From positions 1-64,000 of the forward strand of contig NZ_SDDZ01000016.1 of NCBI RefSeq assembly GCF_004115975.1: 64,000 nucleotides of DNA, given 5' to 3'. The position numbers were made by a program, and so were the translations under genes. Shown here in pieces: positions 35,704-43,650 of the stretch. Under the pieces are notes generated by a model. The model did no database searches. It was not told the origin of the DNA and worked only from the letters and a program-made list of their open reading frames with translations. The stretch comes from Gelidibacter gilvus. GTDB lineage: Bacteria > Bacteroidota > Bacteroidia > Flavobacteriales > Flavobacteriaceae. Numbering within the stretch: the first letter of the stretch is position 1; each line of letters opens with the position of its first letter.

Positions 35704-36093
35704 ATGAAAAGTGAATTTCATTTTAAGTTTGAAGATTTACAAGTTTATCAAAAGGCGATGGACTTTGGGGAAGTTGTGGATGCAATAGTGAAAAAATTTC
35801 CAGCATACGAATTGTATGCATTATCATCACAGTTCAGAAGAGCAGCTGATTCAATTGCGTTGAATATTGCAGAAGGCTATCCCGGTTCTGATGCACAATT
35901 TGTTAAGCACATAAATTATGCTATTTATAGCGCGAATGAGTGTGTTAGTTGCAGTACGAAAGCTAAACGAAGACAATATATTGATTTTGATGAAGATGAA
36001 GAAAATAGAAAGTTGATTTCAGAATTGACGAAAATGATGTCTTCCTTAAGAAATAAGATTTTAGAAAGAAACGCAAAAATAACTAATCCCTAA
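35704..36093 (+). CDS. Four-helix-bundle protein (S23/IVP-like), copy 3
   Basis: A 129-residue protein with the classic family start FEDLQVYQKAMDFGEVV and LSSQFRRAADSIALNIAEGY. It is a different subfamily from copies 1 and 2. It sits between paaH and paaI and is flanked by a perfect 16-bp inverted repeat. Its final codons (ITNP and stop) lie in the word sequence ACTAATCCCTAATCCC next to the right arm. Confidence 0.88.
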   Translation: MKSEFHFKFEDLQVYQKAMDFGEVVDAIVKKFPAYELYALSSQFRRAADSIALNIAEGYPGSDAQFVKHINYAIYSANECVSCSTKAKRRQYIDFDEDEENRKLISELTKMMSSLRNKILERNAKITNP

Positions 36094-36112
36094 TCCCTAA
36101 TTCCAAATGCCT
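36082..36112 (-). repeat. Right inverted repeat of four-helix-bundle gene 3
   Basis: ACTAATCCCTAATCC then CTAATTCCAAATGCCT (36097-36112), the perfect inverse of 35687-35702. It contains the ATG of paaI at 36107 and the stop of the four-helix-bundle gene. Confidence 0.85.
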
Positions 36113-36520
36113 TTAAAAGGAAACCTCATCCCCTACAAAATGCTCTCACTCGACGCCTACAGCACCTACCTCGGCATTGAAATTTTAGAATGCGAGATTG
36201 GTCGTTGTAAAGTTGGGATGACCATCAGAAAAGATATGCTAAATAGCATGGGAAAGGCCCACGGCGGCATCAGTTATTCATTGGCAGATACCGCTTTCGG
36301 TTTTGCAGCAAATACGCATGGTAAATATGCGGTTTCCATTGAAACGAGCATCAATCACATTGAAGCTTTAAATGAAGGTGATTATATAGTGGCGGAATCC
36401 GTAATTGAGAAAGTGAAAAATAAATTAGGATTCAATATTATCGAGGTAAAACGAGGCGAGGAATTAGTAGCTCTTTTTAAAGGAGTTGTATATAGAACCA
36501 ATAAAGATTGGGAAAATTAA
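36107..36520 (+). CDS. paaI: Hotdog-fold thioesterase PaaI
   Basis: A 137-residue hotdog thioesterase with NSMGKAHGGISYSLADTAFGFA, the family active-site helix. PaaI is thought to rescue trapped CoA by hydrolysing ring-hydroxylated phenylacetyl-CoA side products. The start codon lies within an inverted-repeat arm, so its first two residues (MP) come from repeat sequence. Confidence 0.9.
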   Translation: MPLKGNLIPYKMLSLDAYSTYLGIEILECEIGRCKVGMTIRKDMLNSMGKAHGGISYSLADTAFGFAANTHGKYAVSIETSINHIEALNEGDYIVAESVIEKVKNKLGFNIIEVKRGEELVALFKGVVYRTNKDWEN

Positions 36521-36569
36521 AAAAGAATGTTTTAAATTTAATAACTAATAATTTTAAACACTAAAAAAT

Positions 36570-37427
36570 ATGAAATGGCAAGGTAGAAGAGAAAGTGGTA
36601 ATTTGGAAGACCGACGCGGAATGTCCAATAAAGGGAAAATGGCTGCTGGTGGTGGCTTAATTGCAGTTGTAGTAGTTTTGCTACAAATGTTTGGTGGTGA
36701 TACCGGACAAGTATTGGCACCAATTCTTGAAGGTGTAACACAGTCAAGTTCACAGCCGACTGAACAGCGCGAATTGACCGAACGAGAAAAGGAGTCAGGT
36801 GTTCTTTTTAAAAGAATTCTAGCAAGTACGGAAGATACCTGGAATCAAATTTTCAGTGAAAATAACCTTGGAAAGTATGACAAACCAGGAATGGTATTGT
36901 TCACGGACGCTGTCAGAACAGGGTGTGGAAATGCAAGCGCAGCTTCAGGACCGTTCTATTGTCCTGCAGATCAGAAAGTATATATGGATTTAGCTTTTTT
37001 TGATGAGCTGCAATCTCGATTTGGAGCAAAGGGTGGTGATTTTGCCATGGCATATGTAACCGCTCACGAAATTGGTCATCATATTCAAACCGTGCTTGGG
37101 ACGTCTCAAAAAGTAAGGCAGATGCAACAACAATCCAGTACAGCACAAGCCAATCAACTTTCGGTAGCACAAGAACTTCAAGCCGACTTTTATGCAGGTG
37201 TTTGGGCATACTATAACAAAGAGTATTTGGAAGAAGGGGATATTGAAGAAGCCTTAAGTGCTGCTAATGCAGTTGGTGATGATGCCATTCAAAAAAGAAC
37301 GCAAGGCAGTGTGCAACCAGATAGCTTTACCCATGGAACCTCTGAACAACGCATGCATTGGTTTATGAAAGGCTATAAATCTGGCGATATCAGACAAGGC
37401 GATACGTTTTCGGAATTATTGAATTAA
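36570..37427 (+). CDS. Neutral zinc metallopeptidase (YpfJ family)
   Basis: A 285-residue membrane-anchored protein: one hydrophobic helix near 25-41 (AAGGGLIAVVVVLLQMFGG), then a peptidase domain with CGNASAASGPFYCPADQ and HEIGHH (166-171). The family is widespread, with uncertain physiological role. Its place between paaI and paaJ in the operon direction is unusual; no link to phenylacetate use is known to me. Confidence 0.88.
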   Translation: MKWQGRRESGNLEDRRGMSNKGKMAAGGGLIAVVVVLLQMFGGDTGQVLAPILEGVTQSSSQPTEQRELTEREKESGVLFKRILASTEDTWNQIFSENNLGKYDKPGMVLFTDAVRTGCGNASAASGPFYCPADQKVYMDLAFFDELQSRFGAKGGDFAMAYVTAHEIGHHIQTVLGTSQKVRQMQQQSSTAQANQLSVAQELQADFYAGVWAYYNKEYLEEGDIEEALSAANAVGDDAIQKRTQGSVQPDSFTHGTSEQRMHWFMKGYKSGDIRQGDTFSELLN

Positions 37428-37445
37428 ACAAACGATTAATAATTG

Positions 37446-37477
37446 AACCTGCAAGGCTTCCAAAACCTTGTAGTTTT
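37446..37477. repeat. AACCTGCAAGG palindrome, diverged
   Basis: AACCTGCAAGGCTTC-CAAAACCTTGTAGTTTT. It lies in the spacer before paaJ. Confidence 0.7.
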
Positions 37478-37511
37478 GAAAGATAATATTTTTAAATAAT
37501 AACTAAACAAG

Positions 37512-37543
37512 TTCCCTTTCCTTCGGAAAGGGTTAGGGATAGG
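37512..37543 (+). repeat. Start-proximal hairpin repeat before paaJ
   Basis: TTCCCTTTCCTTCGGAAAGGG followed by TTAGGGATAGG. It ends one base before the paaJ ATG and is almost identical to the copy before paaE. Confidence 0.85.
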
Positions 37544-37544
37544 A

Positions 37545-38759
37545 ATGAAAGAAGCATATATCATAGACGGAATCAGAACGCCTATAGGAAGTTATCAAGG
37601 CACTTTATCTGCAGTAAGATCAGATGATTTAGCAGCTTTGGTCATAGAAGAAATTGTCAAACGAAATCCGAACATTCCAAAAGAGGCGTATGACGATGTC
37701 ATTTTAGGTTGTGCTAATCAAGCGGGCGAGGACAACCGAAATGTGGCGCGTATGGCTTTACTTTTAGCAGGATTGCCATTTACCGTTCCAGGTGAAACGG
37801 TCAACCGCTTATGCAGCTCGGGATTATCCGCAATTATTCACGCTAATCGCGCCATAAAAGCTGATGATGGTGACGTTTTTATTGCTGGAGGTGTGGAGCA
37901 TATGACCCGTGGACCATATGTAGTTGCCAAACCATCCAGTGCATTTGGAACCGATGCTAAAATGTACGATTCGAGTTTTGGATGGCGCTTTGTCAATCCG
38001 AAAATGGAAAAATTATATGGAACCGATGGTATGGGGCAAACTGCAGAAAATCTCGTGGAGAAATATAAGATCTCTCGAGAAGATCAAGATAAGTTTGCCT
38101 ATTGGAGTCAGATGAAAGCGGCAAAAGCGCAGGAAAATGGAAGATTGTCAAAAGAAATTATGACTGTTGAAATTCCACAACGAAAGAAAGATCCCATTCT
38201 GTTTTCAAAAGATGAATTTGTAAAACCGAATACCTCTTTAGAGGTTTTAGGGAAATTGCGCGGGGCATTCAAAGCTGAAGGAGGAAGCGTCACCGCTGGA
38301 AATTCCTCAGGATTGAATGATGGAGCAGCGGCAACAATTATTGCTTCTGAAGCAGCTGTAAAAAAATACAATTTAAAACCATTGGCAAGAATTGTAAGTT
38401 CAGCAGTGGTTGGTGTCGAACCAAGAATTATGGGGATCGGTCCAGTGGAAGCCTCTAATAAAGCATTGGAAAAAGCAGGACTGACCATGGACGATATGGA
38501 CATCATCGAGCTCAACGAAGCCTTCGCAGCACAAGCTTTGGCATGCACAAGAGCTTGGGGATTGGCAGATGACGATCCAAGATTGAACCCTAACGGAGGT
38601 GCCATTGCCATTGGTCATCCGCTCGGTGTAACGGGAACACGAGTAGCCTATTCTGCTGCTTTAGAGTTGCAAGAAACAAGAAAACGATATGCCTTGGTTA
38701 CCATGTGTATTGGGGTTGGACAAGGTTATGCGGCAATAATTGAAAATGTGAATTTGTAG
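37545..38759 (+). CDS. paaJ: 3-oxoadipyl-CoA/3-oxo-5,6-dehydrosuberyl-CoA thiolase PaaJ
   Basis: A 404-residue thiolase with the nucleophile C90 in RLCSSGLSA, the GHPLGVTG histidine loop and the second cysteine in TMCIGVGQG. It cleaves the beta-keto acyl-CoAs late in the pathway to acetyl-CoA and succinyl-CoA. PcaF of the protocatechuate route is nearly identical in family terms; context favours PaaJ. Confidence 0.92.
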   Translation: MKEAYIIDGIRTPIGSYQGTLSAVRSDDLAALVIEEIVKRNPNIPKEAYDDVILGCANQAGEDNRNVARMALLLAGLPFTVPGETVNRLCSSGLSAIIHANRAIKADDGDVFIAGGVEHMTRGPYVVAKPSSAFGTDAKMYDSSFGWRFVNPKMEKLYGTDGMGQTAENLVEKYKISREDQDKFAYWSQMKAAKAQENGRLSKEIMTVEIPQRKKDPILFSKDEFVKPNTSLEVLGKLRGAFKAEGGSVTAGNSSGLNDGAAATIIASEAAVKKYNLKPLARIVSSAVVGVEPRIMGIGPVEASNKALEKAGLTMDDMDIIELNEAFAAQALACTRAWGLADDDPRLNPNGGAIAIGHPLGVTGTRVAYSAALELQETRKRYALVTMCIGVGQGYAAIIENVNL

Positions 38760-38762
38760 TAT

Positions 38763-38900
38763 TTGGGCGTTACCCGAAAAGGGTCGCCCTTTCACTACTC
38801 GCTTCCCAACGAAAGGGTGGGAGAGCTCAAACAGACCGCTCAAATGCGGAGCATTCACGATTTCTTAATTATCAAATAAGAATGAATGAGTAATCGCTAA
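38763..38900. repeat. GGGCGTTACCC repeat, copy 1
   Basis: TTGGGCGTTACCC, then GGGTCGCCCTTTCACTACTC and GCTTCCC...GGGAGAGCTCAAACA. A matching copy lies at 43515-43603; both are followed by AATCGCTAACGCA. The ends can pair, giving hairpins. No gene visible. Confidence 0.8.
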
Positions 38901-38905
38901 CGCAG

Positions 38906-38937
38906 ACCTCAAAGGTTTCAAAAACCTGTGAGGTTTA
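38906..38937. repeat. AACCT palindrome, diverged
   Basis: ACCTCAAAGGTTT-CA-AAAACCTGTGAGGTTT hairpin, related to the AACCTGCAAGG family. Confidence 0.6.
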
Positions 38938-38976
38938 TGCAGGAATGAATTAGGATTAGAAGTTTAATTAATAAAA

Positions 38977-39007
38977 AGCCCTTGCCTTTGGAAAGGGTTG
39001 GGATAGG
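38977..39007 (+). repeat. Start-proximal hairpin repeat before paaZ
   Basis: AGCCCTTGCCTTTGGAAAGGG and TTGGGATAGG. It touches the paaZ ATG directly. Confidence 0.8.
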
Positions 39008-41506
39008 ATGAAAAAAATACAAAATTACGTCACAGGACAATGGATAGAAGGTAAAGGAGAAGGAGTGCCGATGTTTGATGCCATAACAGGCGAAGTCGTA
39101 GCTCTTTCAGATACTCAAGGACTGGATTTTGCCGAAATTCTTCACTATGGAAGAACCAAAGGCGGCGAAGTGCTTCGTAAAATGACCTTTCAAGAACGTG
39201 GGAACATGTTGAAAAGTCTCGCATTATATCTTACCAAAAGGAAAGAGGCTTTTTACGAATTGAGTTATAGAACTGGCGCGACCAGAGTGGATAGTTGGAT
39301 TGATATTGAAGGTGGATTTGGTAATCTTTTTGCCAATGCGTCCTTAAGAAAATTATTCCCTAACCAATCCTATCACGTCGAAGGAGAGCCTATCGATTTA
39401 TCACGCGGTGGACGCTTTATGGCACATCATATTATGGTACCAAAACGTGGGGTGGCTGTTCATATCAACGCCTTTAATTTTCCGGTATGGGGCATGCTGG
39501 AGAAATGCGCATCAAATTGGATGGCAGGCGTTCCTGCAGTGGTGAAACCTGCAACAAATGGCTCGTTTTTAACGGAAGCTGTGGTGCGTGAAATTATAGC
39601 ATCACGCATTTTACCAGAAGGCGCATTACAATTAATTACAGGATCAGCAAGAACAATTTTAGATACGGTCCAATCTCAAGATGTGGTGACTTTCACGGGA
39701 TCTGCAACCACTGGTCGCCTCTTAAAATCGCATAAACGTATTATTGAAGAATCCGTCCCATTTAATATGGAAGCAGATTCTTTAAACGCTTCTGTTTTAG
39801 GTGAAGATGCTGTTCCGGGAACACCAGAATTTGATTTGTTTATCAAAGAAGTCAGGAATGAAATGACGGTCAAATGCGGACAGAAATGTACGGCAATCCG
39901 TAGAATTATTGTACCGCAAGATCTGGTCGAAGATGTTCAGATTGCCTTAGGAAAAGCCTTGGACAAAGTCACTATTGGCGATCCAAGACTTAAAGAAGTC
40001 AGAATGGGCGCTTTGATAAGTAAAGATCAGGTTTTAGAAGTTAGAAATCGAGTTGAGGAATTGGCTAAAACTGCCAGCATCGTTTATGGCGATTTGGATA
40101 AAATAGAAACCATTGGTGCCGATGCCAAAAAAGGAGCGTTTTTAAGTCCGATTTTGCTTCGCGAAGACCATCCATTTAAAAATTTATCAGTTCACGAAAC
40201 CGAAGCTTTTGGTCCAGTAAGTACCATCATGCCCTATAAAAATATAGATGAAGCTATTACCTTGGCGCAAATGGGGAAAGGTTCTTTAGTATCTTCTATT
40301 GCAACATTTGACGATAAAATTGCCAAAGAATATGTCGTTAATGCTGCAAGTCACCACGGACGGATTTTAGTCATCAATCGAGAAATGGCAAAGGAAAGCA
40401 CAGGTCATGGTTCACCATTGCCAAACTTAGTGCACGGAGGTCCAGGACGTGCAGGAGGAGGCGAAGAAATGGGAGGCGTGAGAGGTATTAAGCATTACTT
40501 ACAACGAACCGCAATTCAAGGCTCACCAACAACACTGACGGAAATTACCGGAATTTATCAAGCCAACGCAAAATATAAAGAAGCCGATCAGCATCCGTTT
40601 AAATACCATTGGGAAGACATTCAACCTGGAATGTCGTTAAAAACCCACAAACGGACACTTACGGATACGGATATAATCAATTTCTCCAATCTCACATGGG
40701 ATCACTTTTACGCGCATACAGATATCACTTCCTTAGACGGGAGCATTTTTGAGAAGCGAACTGCCCATGGCTATTTTATCATCGCAGCGGCCGCTGGATT
40801 GTTCGTGTATCCAAATAAAGGCCCTGTAGCTGCTAATTATGGATTGGAGGACTGTCGATTCTTACGCCCATTATATCATAACGATACAATTTATGTGCGA
40901 TTGACCTGTAAGCAAAAAGTGGATAGAGATGTCGCTTCCGCAGAACATCCAAGTGGAATTGTCAAATGGTTTGTTGAGGTTTTTGATGCGGAAGATGAAT
41001 TGGTGGCCGTCGCTACAATTTTAACCATGGTTCAAAAGAAACAAGAAGTATTTGTTGAATTGACCGATAATAAAATTCAAGAGCTTCTTTCAAAGCTAAC
41101 TCCAGGCATGAAACCAAAATGGGGAATCATGACGCCACAACATATGTTGGAACACTTGGAATACACTTATAAAATTGCTTCAGGTGAGATACAGGATTTT
41201 GAAGTGGCAACACCAGAAAAGATATTAGAAAAGGTTCACGCAAGTCTTTATACCTATGATAAGTTTCCAAGAAATACATATTTCCCGTTGCTCGAAAAAG
41301 ATAAGTTGGAAGCTTTAAAATATCCAGATTTAGAGACTGCGAAACAAAAGTTCCAAGAGCAAAGAGAAAAGTATTTGGAGTTTTTTAAGGAGCATCCAGA
41401 AGCAAAATTGAAAAACTTGGTTTTTGGTGAATTGAACAAATATGAATCTTATTTGTTGGAAAGAAAGCACCTTAACCATCACTTTGAACAGTTTGGGCTT
41501 TTGTAG
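39008..41506 (+). CDS. paaZ: PaaZ: ring-opening hydratase/aldehyde dehydrogenase with extra C-terminal domain
   Basis: PaaZ hydrolyses oxepin-CoA (MaoC-type hydratase domain) and oxidises the resulting aldehyde. Residues 1-515 are the aldehyde dehydrogenase (E255, catalytic C294 in KCGQKCTA) and about 530-680 the MaoC domain (TWDHFYAHTD). The protein is 832 residues, about 150 more than the two-domain form such as that of E. coli. The extra part (about 690-832) has MTPQHMLEHLEY (H712, H716) and HLNHHFEQFG (H821, H824, H825), resembling DUF1569/DinB-type helical metal-binding proteins. The role of this addition is unknown. A hairpin spans the stop codon. Confidence 0.93.
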   Translation: MKKIQNYVTGQWIEGKGEGVPMFDAITGEVVALSDTQGLDFAEILHYGRTKGGEVLRKMTFQERGNMLKSLALYLTKRKEAFYELSYRTGATRVDSWIDIEGGFGNLFANASLRKLFPNQSYHVEGEPIDLSRGGRFMAHHIMVPKRGVAVHINAFNFPVWGMLEKCASNWMAGVPAVVKPATNGSFLTEAVVREIIASRILPEGALQLITGSARTILDTVQSQDVVTFTGSATTGRLLKSHKRIIEESVPFNMEADSLNASVLGEDAVPGTPEFDLFIKEVRNEMTVKCGQKCTAIRRIIVPQDLVEDVQIALGKALDKVTIGDPRLKEVRMGALISKDQVLEVRNRVEELAKTASIVYGDLDKIETIGADAKKGAFLSPILLREDHPFKNLSVHETEAFGPVSTIMPYKNIDEAITLAQMGKGSLVSSIATFDDKIAKEYVVNAASHHGRILVINREMAKESTGHGSPLPNLVHGGPGRAGGGEEMGGVRGIKHYLQRTAIQGSPTTLTEITGIYQANAKYKEADQHPFKYHWEDIQPGMSLKTHKRTLTDTDIINFSNLTWDHFYAHTDITSLDGSIFEKRTAHGYFIIAAAAGLFVYPNKGPVAANYGLEDCRFLRPLYHNDTIYVRLTCKQKVDRDVASAEHPSGIVKWFVEVFDAEDELVAVATILTMVQKKQEVFVELTDNKIQELLSKLTPGMKPKWGIMTPQHMLEHLEYTYKIASGEIQDFEVATPEKILEKVHASLYTYDKFPRNTYFPLLEKDKLEALKYPDLETAKQKFQEQREKYLEFFKEHPEAKLKNLVFGELNKYESYLLERKHLNHHFEQFGLL

Positions 41507-41522
41507 CCCAAACTGCTCAAAG
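41482..41522 (+). terminator. Strong hairpin across the paaZ stop codon
   Basis: CTTTGAACAGTTTGGGCT and AGCCCAAACTGCTCAAAG pair over 18 positions with one mismatch and a five-base loop; the arms enclose the stop codon. No T-run follows. A second small hairpin CACCCGA-GAAA-TCGGGTG (41523-41540) follows. It could be an mRNA 3'-end or processing structure. Confidence 0.6.
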
Positions 41523-41579
41523 CACCCGAGAAATCGGGTGTCCCTTAAATATAGGCCTAATTAATGATTTTCTGTTTTT

Positions 41580-41876
41580 ATGGAAATAAATATAACATGG
41601 AGCGTTTATATTATTACGAATAAACCAAATGGCGTATTGTACATAGGAGAATCGAAACGATTAAAGAAGAGAATATATTAGCATAAAAACAAAGTTCATC
41701 CAAGTACTTTTTCAGCGAGATATAATTTGGATAAACTCGTATATTTTGAGAATTACAACATAGAAGATGATGCAAAATTAAGAGAAATTCAATTGAAGAA
41801 ATGGAATAGAGCTTGGAAAATTGAATTGATAGAAAAAATGAATCCAAATTGGTTGGATTTATACAAGAGTTTATAA
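41580..41876 (+). pseudogene. GIY-YIG nuclease-like gene with one in-frame stop
   Basis: The frame from ATG at 41580 reads MEINITWSVYIITNKPNGVL then YIGESKRLKKRIY, TAG (41679-41681), HKNKVHPSTF and continues to LKKWNRAWKIELIEKMNPNW and TAA. This is a complete small URI/GIY-YIG family protein (98 codons) with a single TAG where the family usually has Glu (RIYEHK). There is no frameshift. The gene is either recently inactivated or the stop is a sequence error. It lies in the paaZ-paaF spacer. Confidence 0.85.
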
Positions 41877-41888
41877 TTAATAATTAAA

Positions 41889-41923
41889 AGAGTTTTCCGT
41901 TTTCACGGGAACACGCAAGCGTG
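41889..41923 (+). repeat. Small hairpin repeats before the paaF-like gene
   Basis: AGTTTTCCGTTTTCACGGGAA is an imperfect palindrome of the ATTCC/GGAAT type, and CACGCAAGCGTG follows directly, one base before the chosen ATG. Confidence 0.5.
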
Positions 41924-42673
41924 ATGGAAGAATACGTAAAACTAAAAAACAAAAACGGAGTAGGATATATTGAATTTTTCCATCCTGCGCAAAATTCCTT
42001 ACCAGGAAATCTATTGTCAGAATTGGCAAGAACTATTTATGCTGCAGGTGAAGACGAGCATATCAAAGTTATAGTCCTACAAAGCGGAGGCGATAGAACG
42101 TTTTGCGCGGGCGCAAGTTTCAACGAACTTGTAGATATAAACGATGAGGAAACTGGGAAGATATTCTTTTCAGGTTTCGCGAACGTCATCAATGCCATGC
42201 GAAAATGTCCAAAATTCATCATCGGACGTATTCATGGGAAGACTGTTGGTGGCGGTGTTGGATTGGCATCAGCCACCGACTATTGTATGGCAACCAAATA
42301 TGCGGAAATTAAGCTAAGTGAACTCAATGTTGGCATTGGTCCGTTTGTGGTTGGTCCCGCAGTTCAACGTAAATTGGGATTGAGCGGGATGTCACAGATT
42401 GCCATGGACGCCAACACATTTTATACAGCGGAATGGGCGAGGCAAAAAGGATTATATACCCACGTATTCGACACAGTTGAAGAACTAGATGACGCGATAA
42501 AAACATTCGCAGAAAACATGTGCAGTTACAACCCAAAAGCCATGTCTGAAATGAAAACCATGTTTTGGAGAGGCACCGAAGACTGGGACCAACTATTGCT
42601 ACAACGTGCAAAGATAAGTGGACGATTGGTTCTTTCAGAGTTTACGAAAGAGAAGTTAAAGGAGTATGAGTAA
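41924..42673 (+). CDS. Enoyl-CoA hydratase/isomerase, PaaF candidate
   Basis: A 249-residue crotonase-fold protein (MEEYVKLKNKNGVGYIEF). Oxyanion-hole sequences are TFCAGASFNE and GKTVGGGVGLA. One hydratase-like Glu position is kept (LSELNVGIG), while the second catalytic Glu of classical hydratases is not obvious. In the paa cluster it would be the 2,3-dehydroadipyl-CoA hydratase (PaaF) slot. A GTG three bases upstream could also start it. Assignment rests on context. Confidence 0.8.
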   Translation: MEEYVKLKNKNGVGYIEFFHPAQNSLPGNLLSELARTIYAAGEDEHIKVIVLQSGGDRTFCAGASFNELVDINDEETGKIFFSGFANVINAMRKCPKFIIGRIHGKTVGGGVGLASATDYCMATKYAEIKLSELNVGIGPFVVGPAVQRKLGLSGMSQIAMDANTFYTAEWARQKGLYTHVFDTVEELDDAIKTFAENMCSYNPKAMSEMKTMFWRGTEDWDQLLLQRAKISGRLVLSEFTKEKLKEYE

Positions 42674-42674
42674 A

Positions 42675-42791
42675 TCCCATCCCGGCCTTCCCGAAGGGCA
42701 GGAGCGAGTAATGCCAATTCAAATATGATGTATAATAACATTAGAATAATTACACAACAGTTTTTCCCCTTCGGGGAAATTAAAAGGGGAT
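42675..42791. repeat. Repeat-bearing spacer before paaY
   Basis: CCCGGCCTTCCCGAAGGGCAGG (42681-42702) is a hairpin related to the 4242 family. TTTTTCCCCTTCGGGGAAA with AAAAGGGG (42761-42791) is a variant of the start-proximal hairpin and ends four bases before paaY. Confidence 0.65.
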
Positions 42792-42795
42792 TACT

Positions 42796-43410
42796 ATGAT
42801 CTACTCATTCAAAGGTTACACCCCCGTTGTTCACGAAAGCAGTTTCGTACATCCTTTAGCTGCGGTCACAGGTAATGTGATTATCGGTAAGAATTGTTAT
42901 ATCGGTCCGGGCGCAGCTATTCGTGGCGATTGGGGACAAATTATCTTAGAGGATGGTGTCAACGTACAAGAAAATTGTACGGTACACATGTTTCCGGGTA
43001 AGTCCATCACCTTAAAAGAAAGTGCGCACGTTGGTCATGGTGCCATAATTCACGGCGCTAATTTGGGTAGAAATTGCCTGATTGGGATGAACTCAGTGAT
43101 TATGGATGATGCTGACATAGGCGATGAAAGTATCGTTGGAGCTATGAGTTTTATAAAAGCAGAAACCATTATTCCAAAACGAAGTCTGGTGGTCGGTAAT
43201 CCGGCAAAAGTAATTAAACAAGTAAGCGATGAGATGATCGCTTGGAAAACTAAAGGCACCCAACTCTATCAGCAATTACCAGCCGATTGTCATGAGAGTT
43301 TAAGAGAAGTTGAACCTTTAAGAGAAGTTCCAAAGAATATGAAAATACAGGAAGATGTATATAAAACACTTCGTGAACACTTTCTGCGCAAGCAGGAATC
43401 CTCTGATTAA
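42796..43410 (+). CDS. paaY: Hexapeptide-repeat protein PaaY
   Basis: A 204-residue left-handed beta-helix protein of the gamma-carbonic anhydrase family, used as a thioesterase in phenylacetate metabolism. Hexapeptide turns such as GNVIIGKNCYIGPGAAIRGDWG are seen, and HVGHGAIIHGA carries the metal His residues. The last residues (RKQESSD) derive from a sequence like the ATTCCTGC palindrome (GCGCAAGCAGGAATCC), suggesting the end was altered by a repeat. Confidence 0.9.
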   Translation: MIYSFKGYTPVVHESSFVHPLAAVTGNVIIGKNCYIGPGAAIRGDWGQIILEDGVNVQENCTVHMFPGKSITLKESAHVGHGAIIHGANLGRNCLIGMNSVIMDDADIGDESIVGAMSFIKAETIIPKRSLVVGNPAKVIKQVSDEMIAWKTKGTQLYQQLPADCHESLREVEPLREVPKNMKIQEDVYKTLREHFLRKQESSD

Positions 43411-43514
43411 ACGCAGAACGACAAGGGGTTGATACCATATTCAGTTCCTGGCATTAATTACAATGCTATGACGGATAACATATCATAAGCGGAGCAAGAT
43501 TATAGTTTGAAATA

Positions 43515-43603
43515 GTTGGGCGTTACCCAAGGGTCGCGCTTTCACTACTCGCTTCCCGACGAAAAGTCGGGAGAGCTCAAACAAACCGTTCAATCGCTAA
43601 CGC
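43515..43603. repeat. GGGCGTTACCC repeat, copy 2
   Basis: TTGGGCGTTACCC-AA-GGGTCGCGCTTTCACTACTC, then GCTTCCCGAC and GTCGGGAGAGCTCAAACA, then AATCGCTAACGCA. It is closely similar to 38763-38900. The remainder of the 300-base spacer 43411-43710 shows no gene. Confidence 0.8.
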
Positions 43604-43650
43604 AATGTCGATAATAATAAGAAAGTATTGTAGTAGAAATAAAATAGGTT

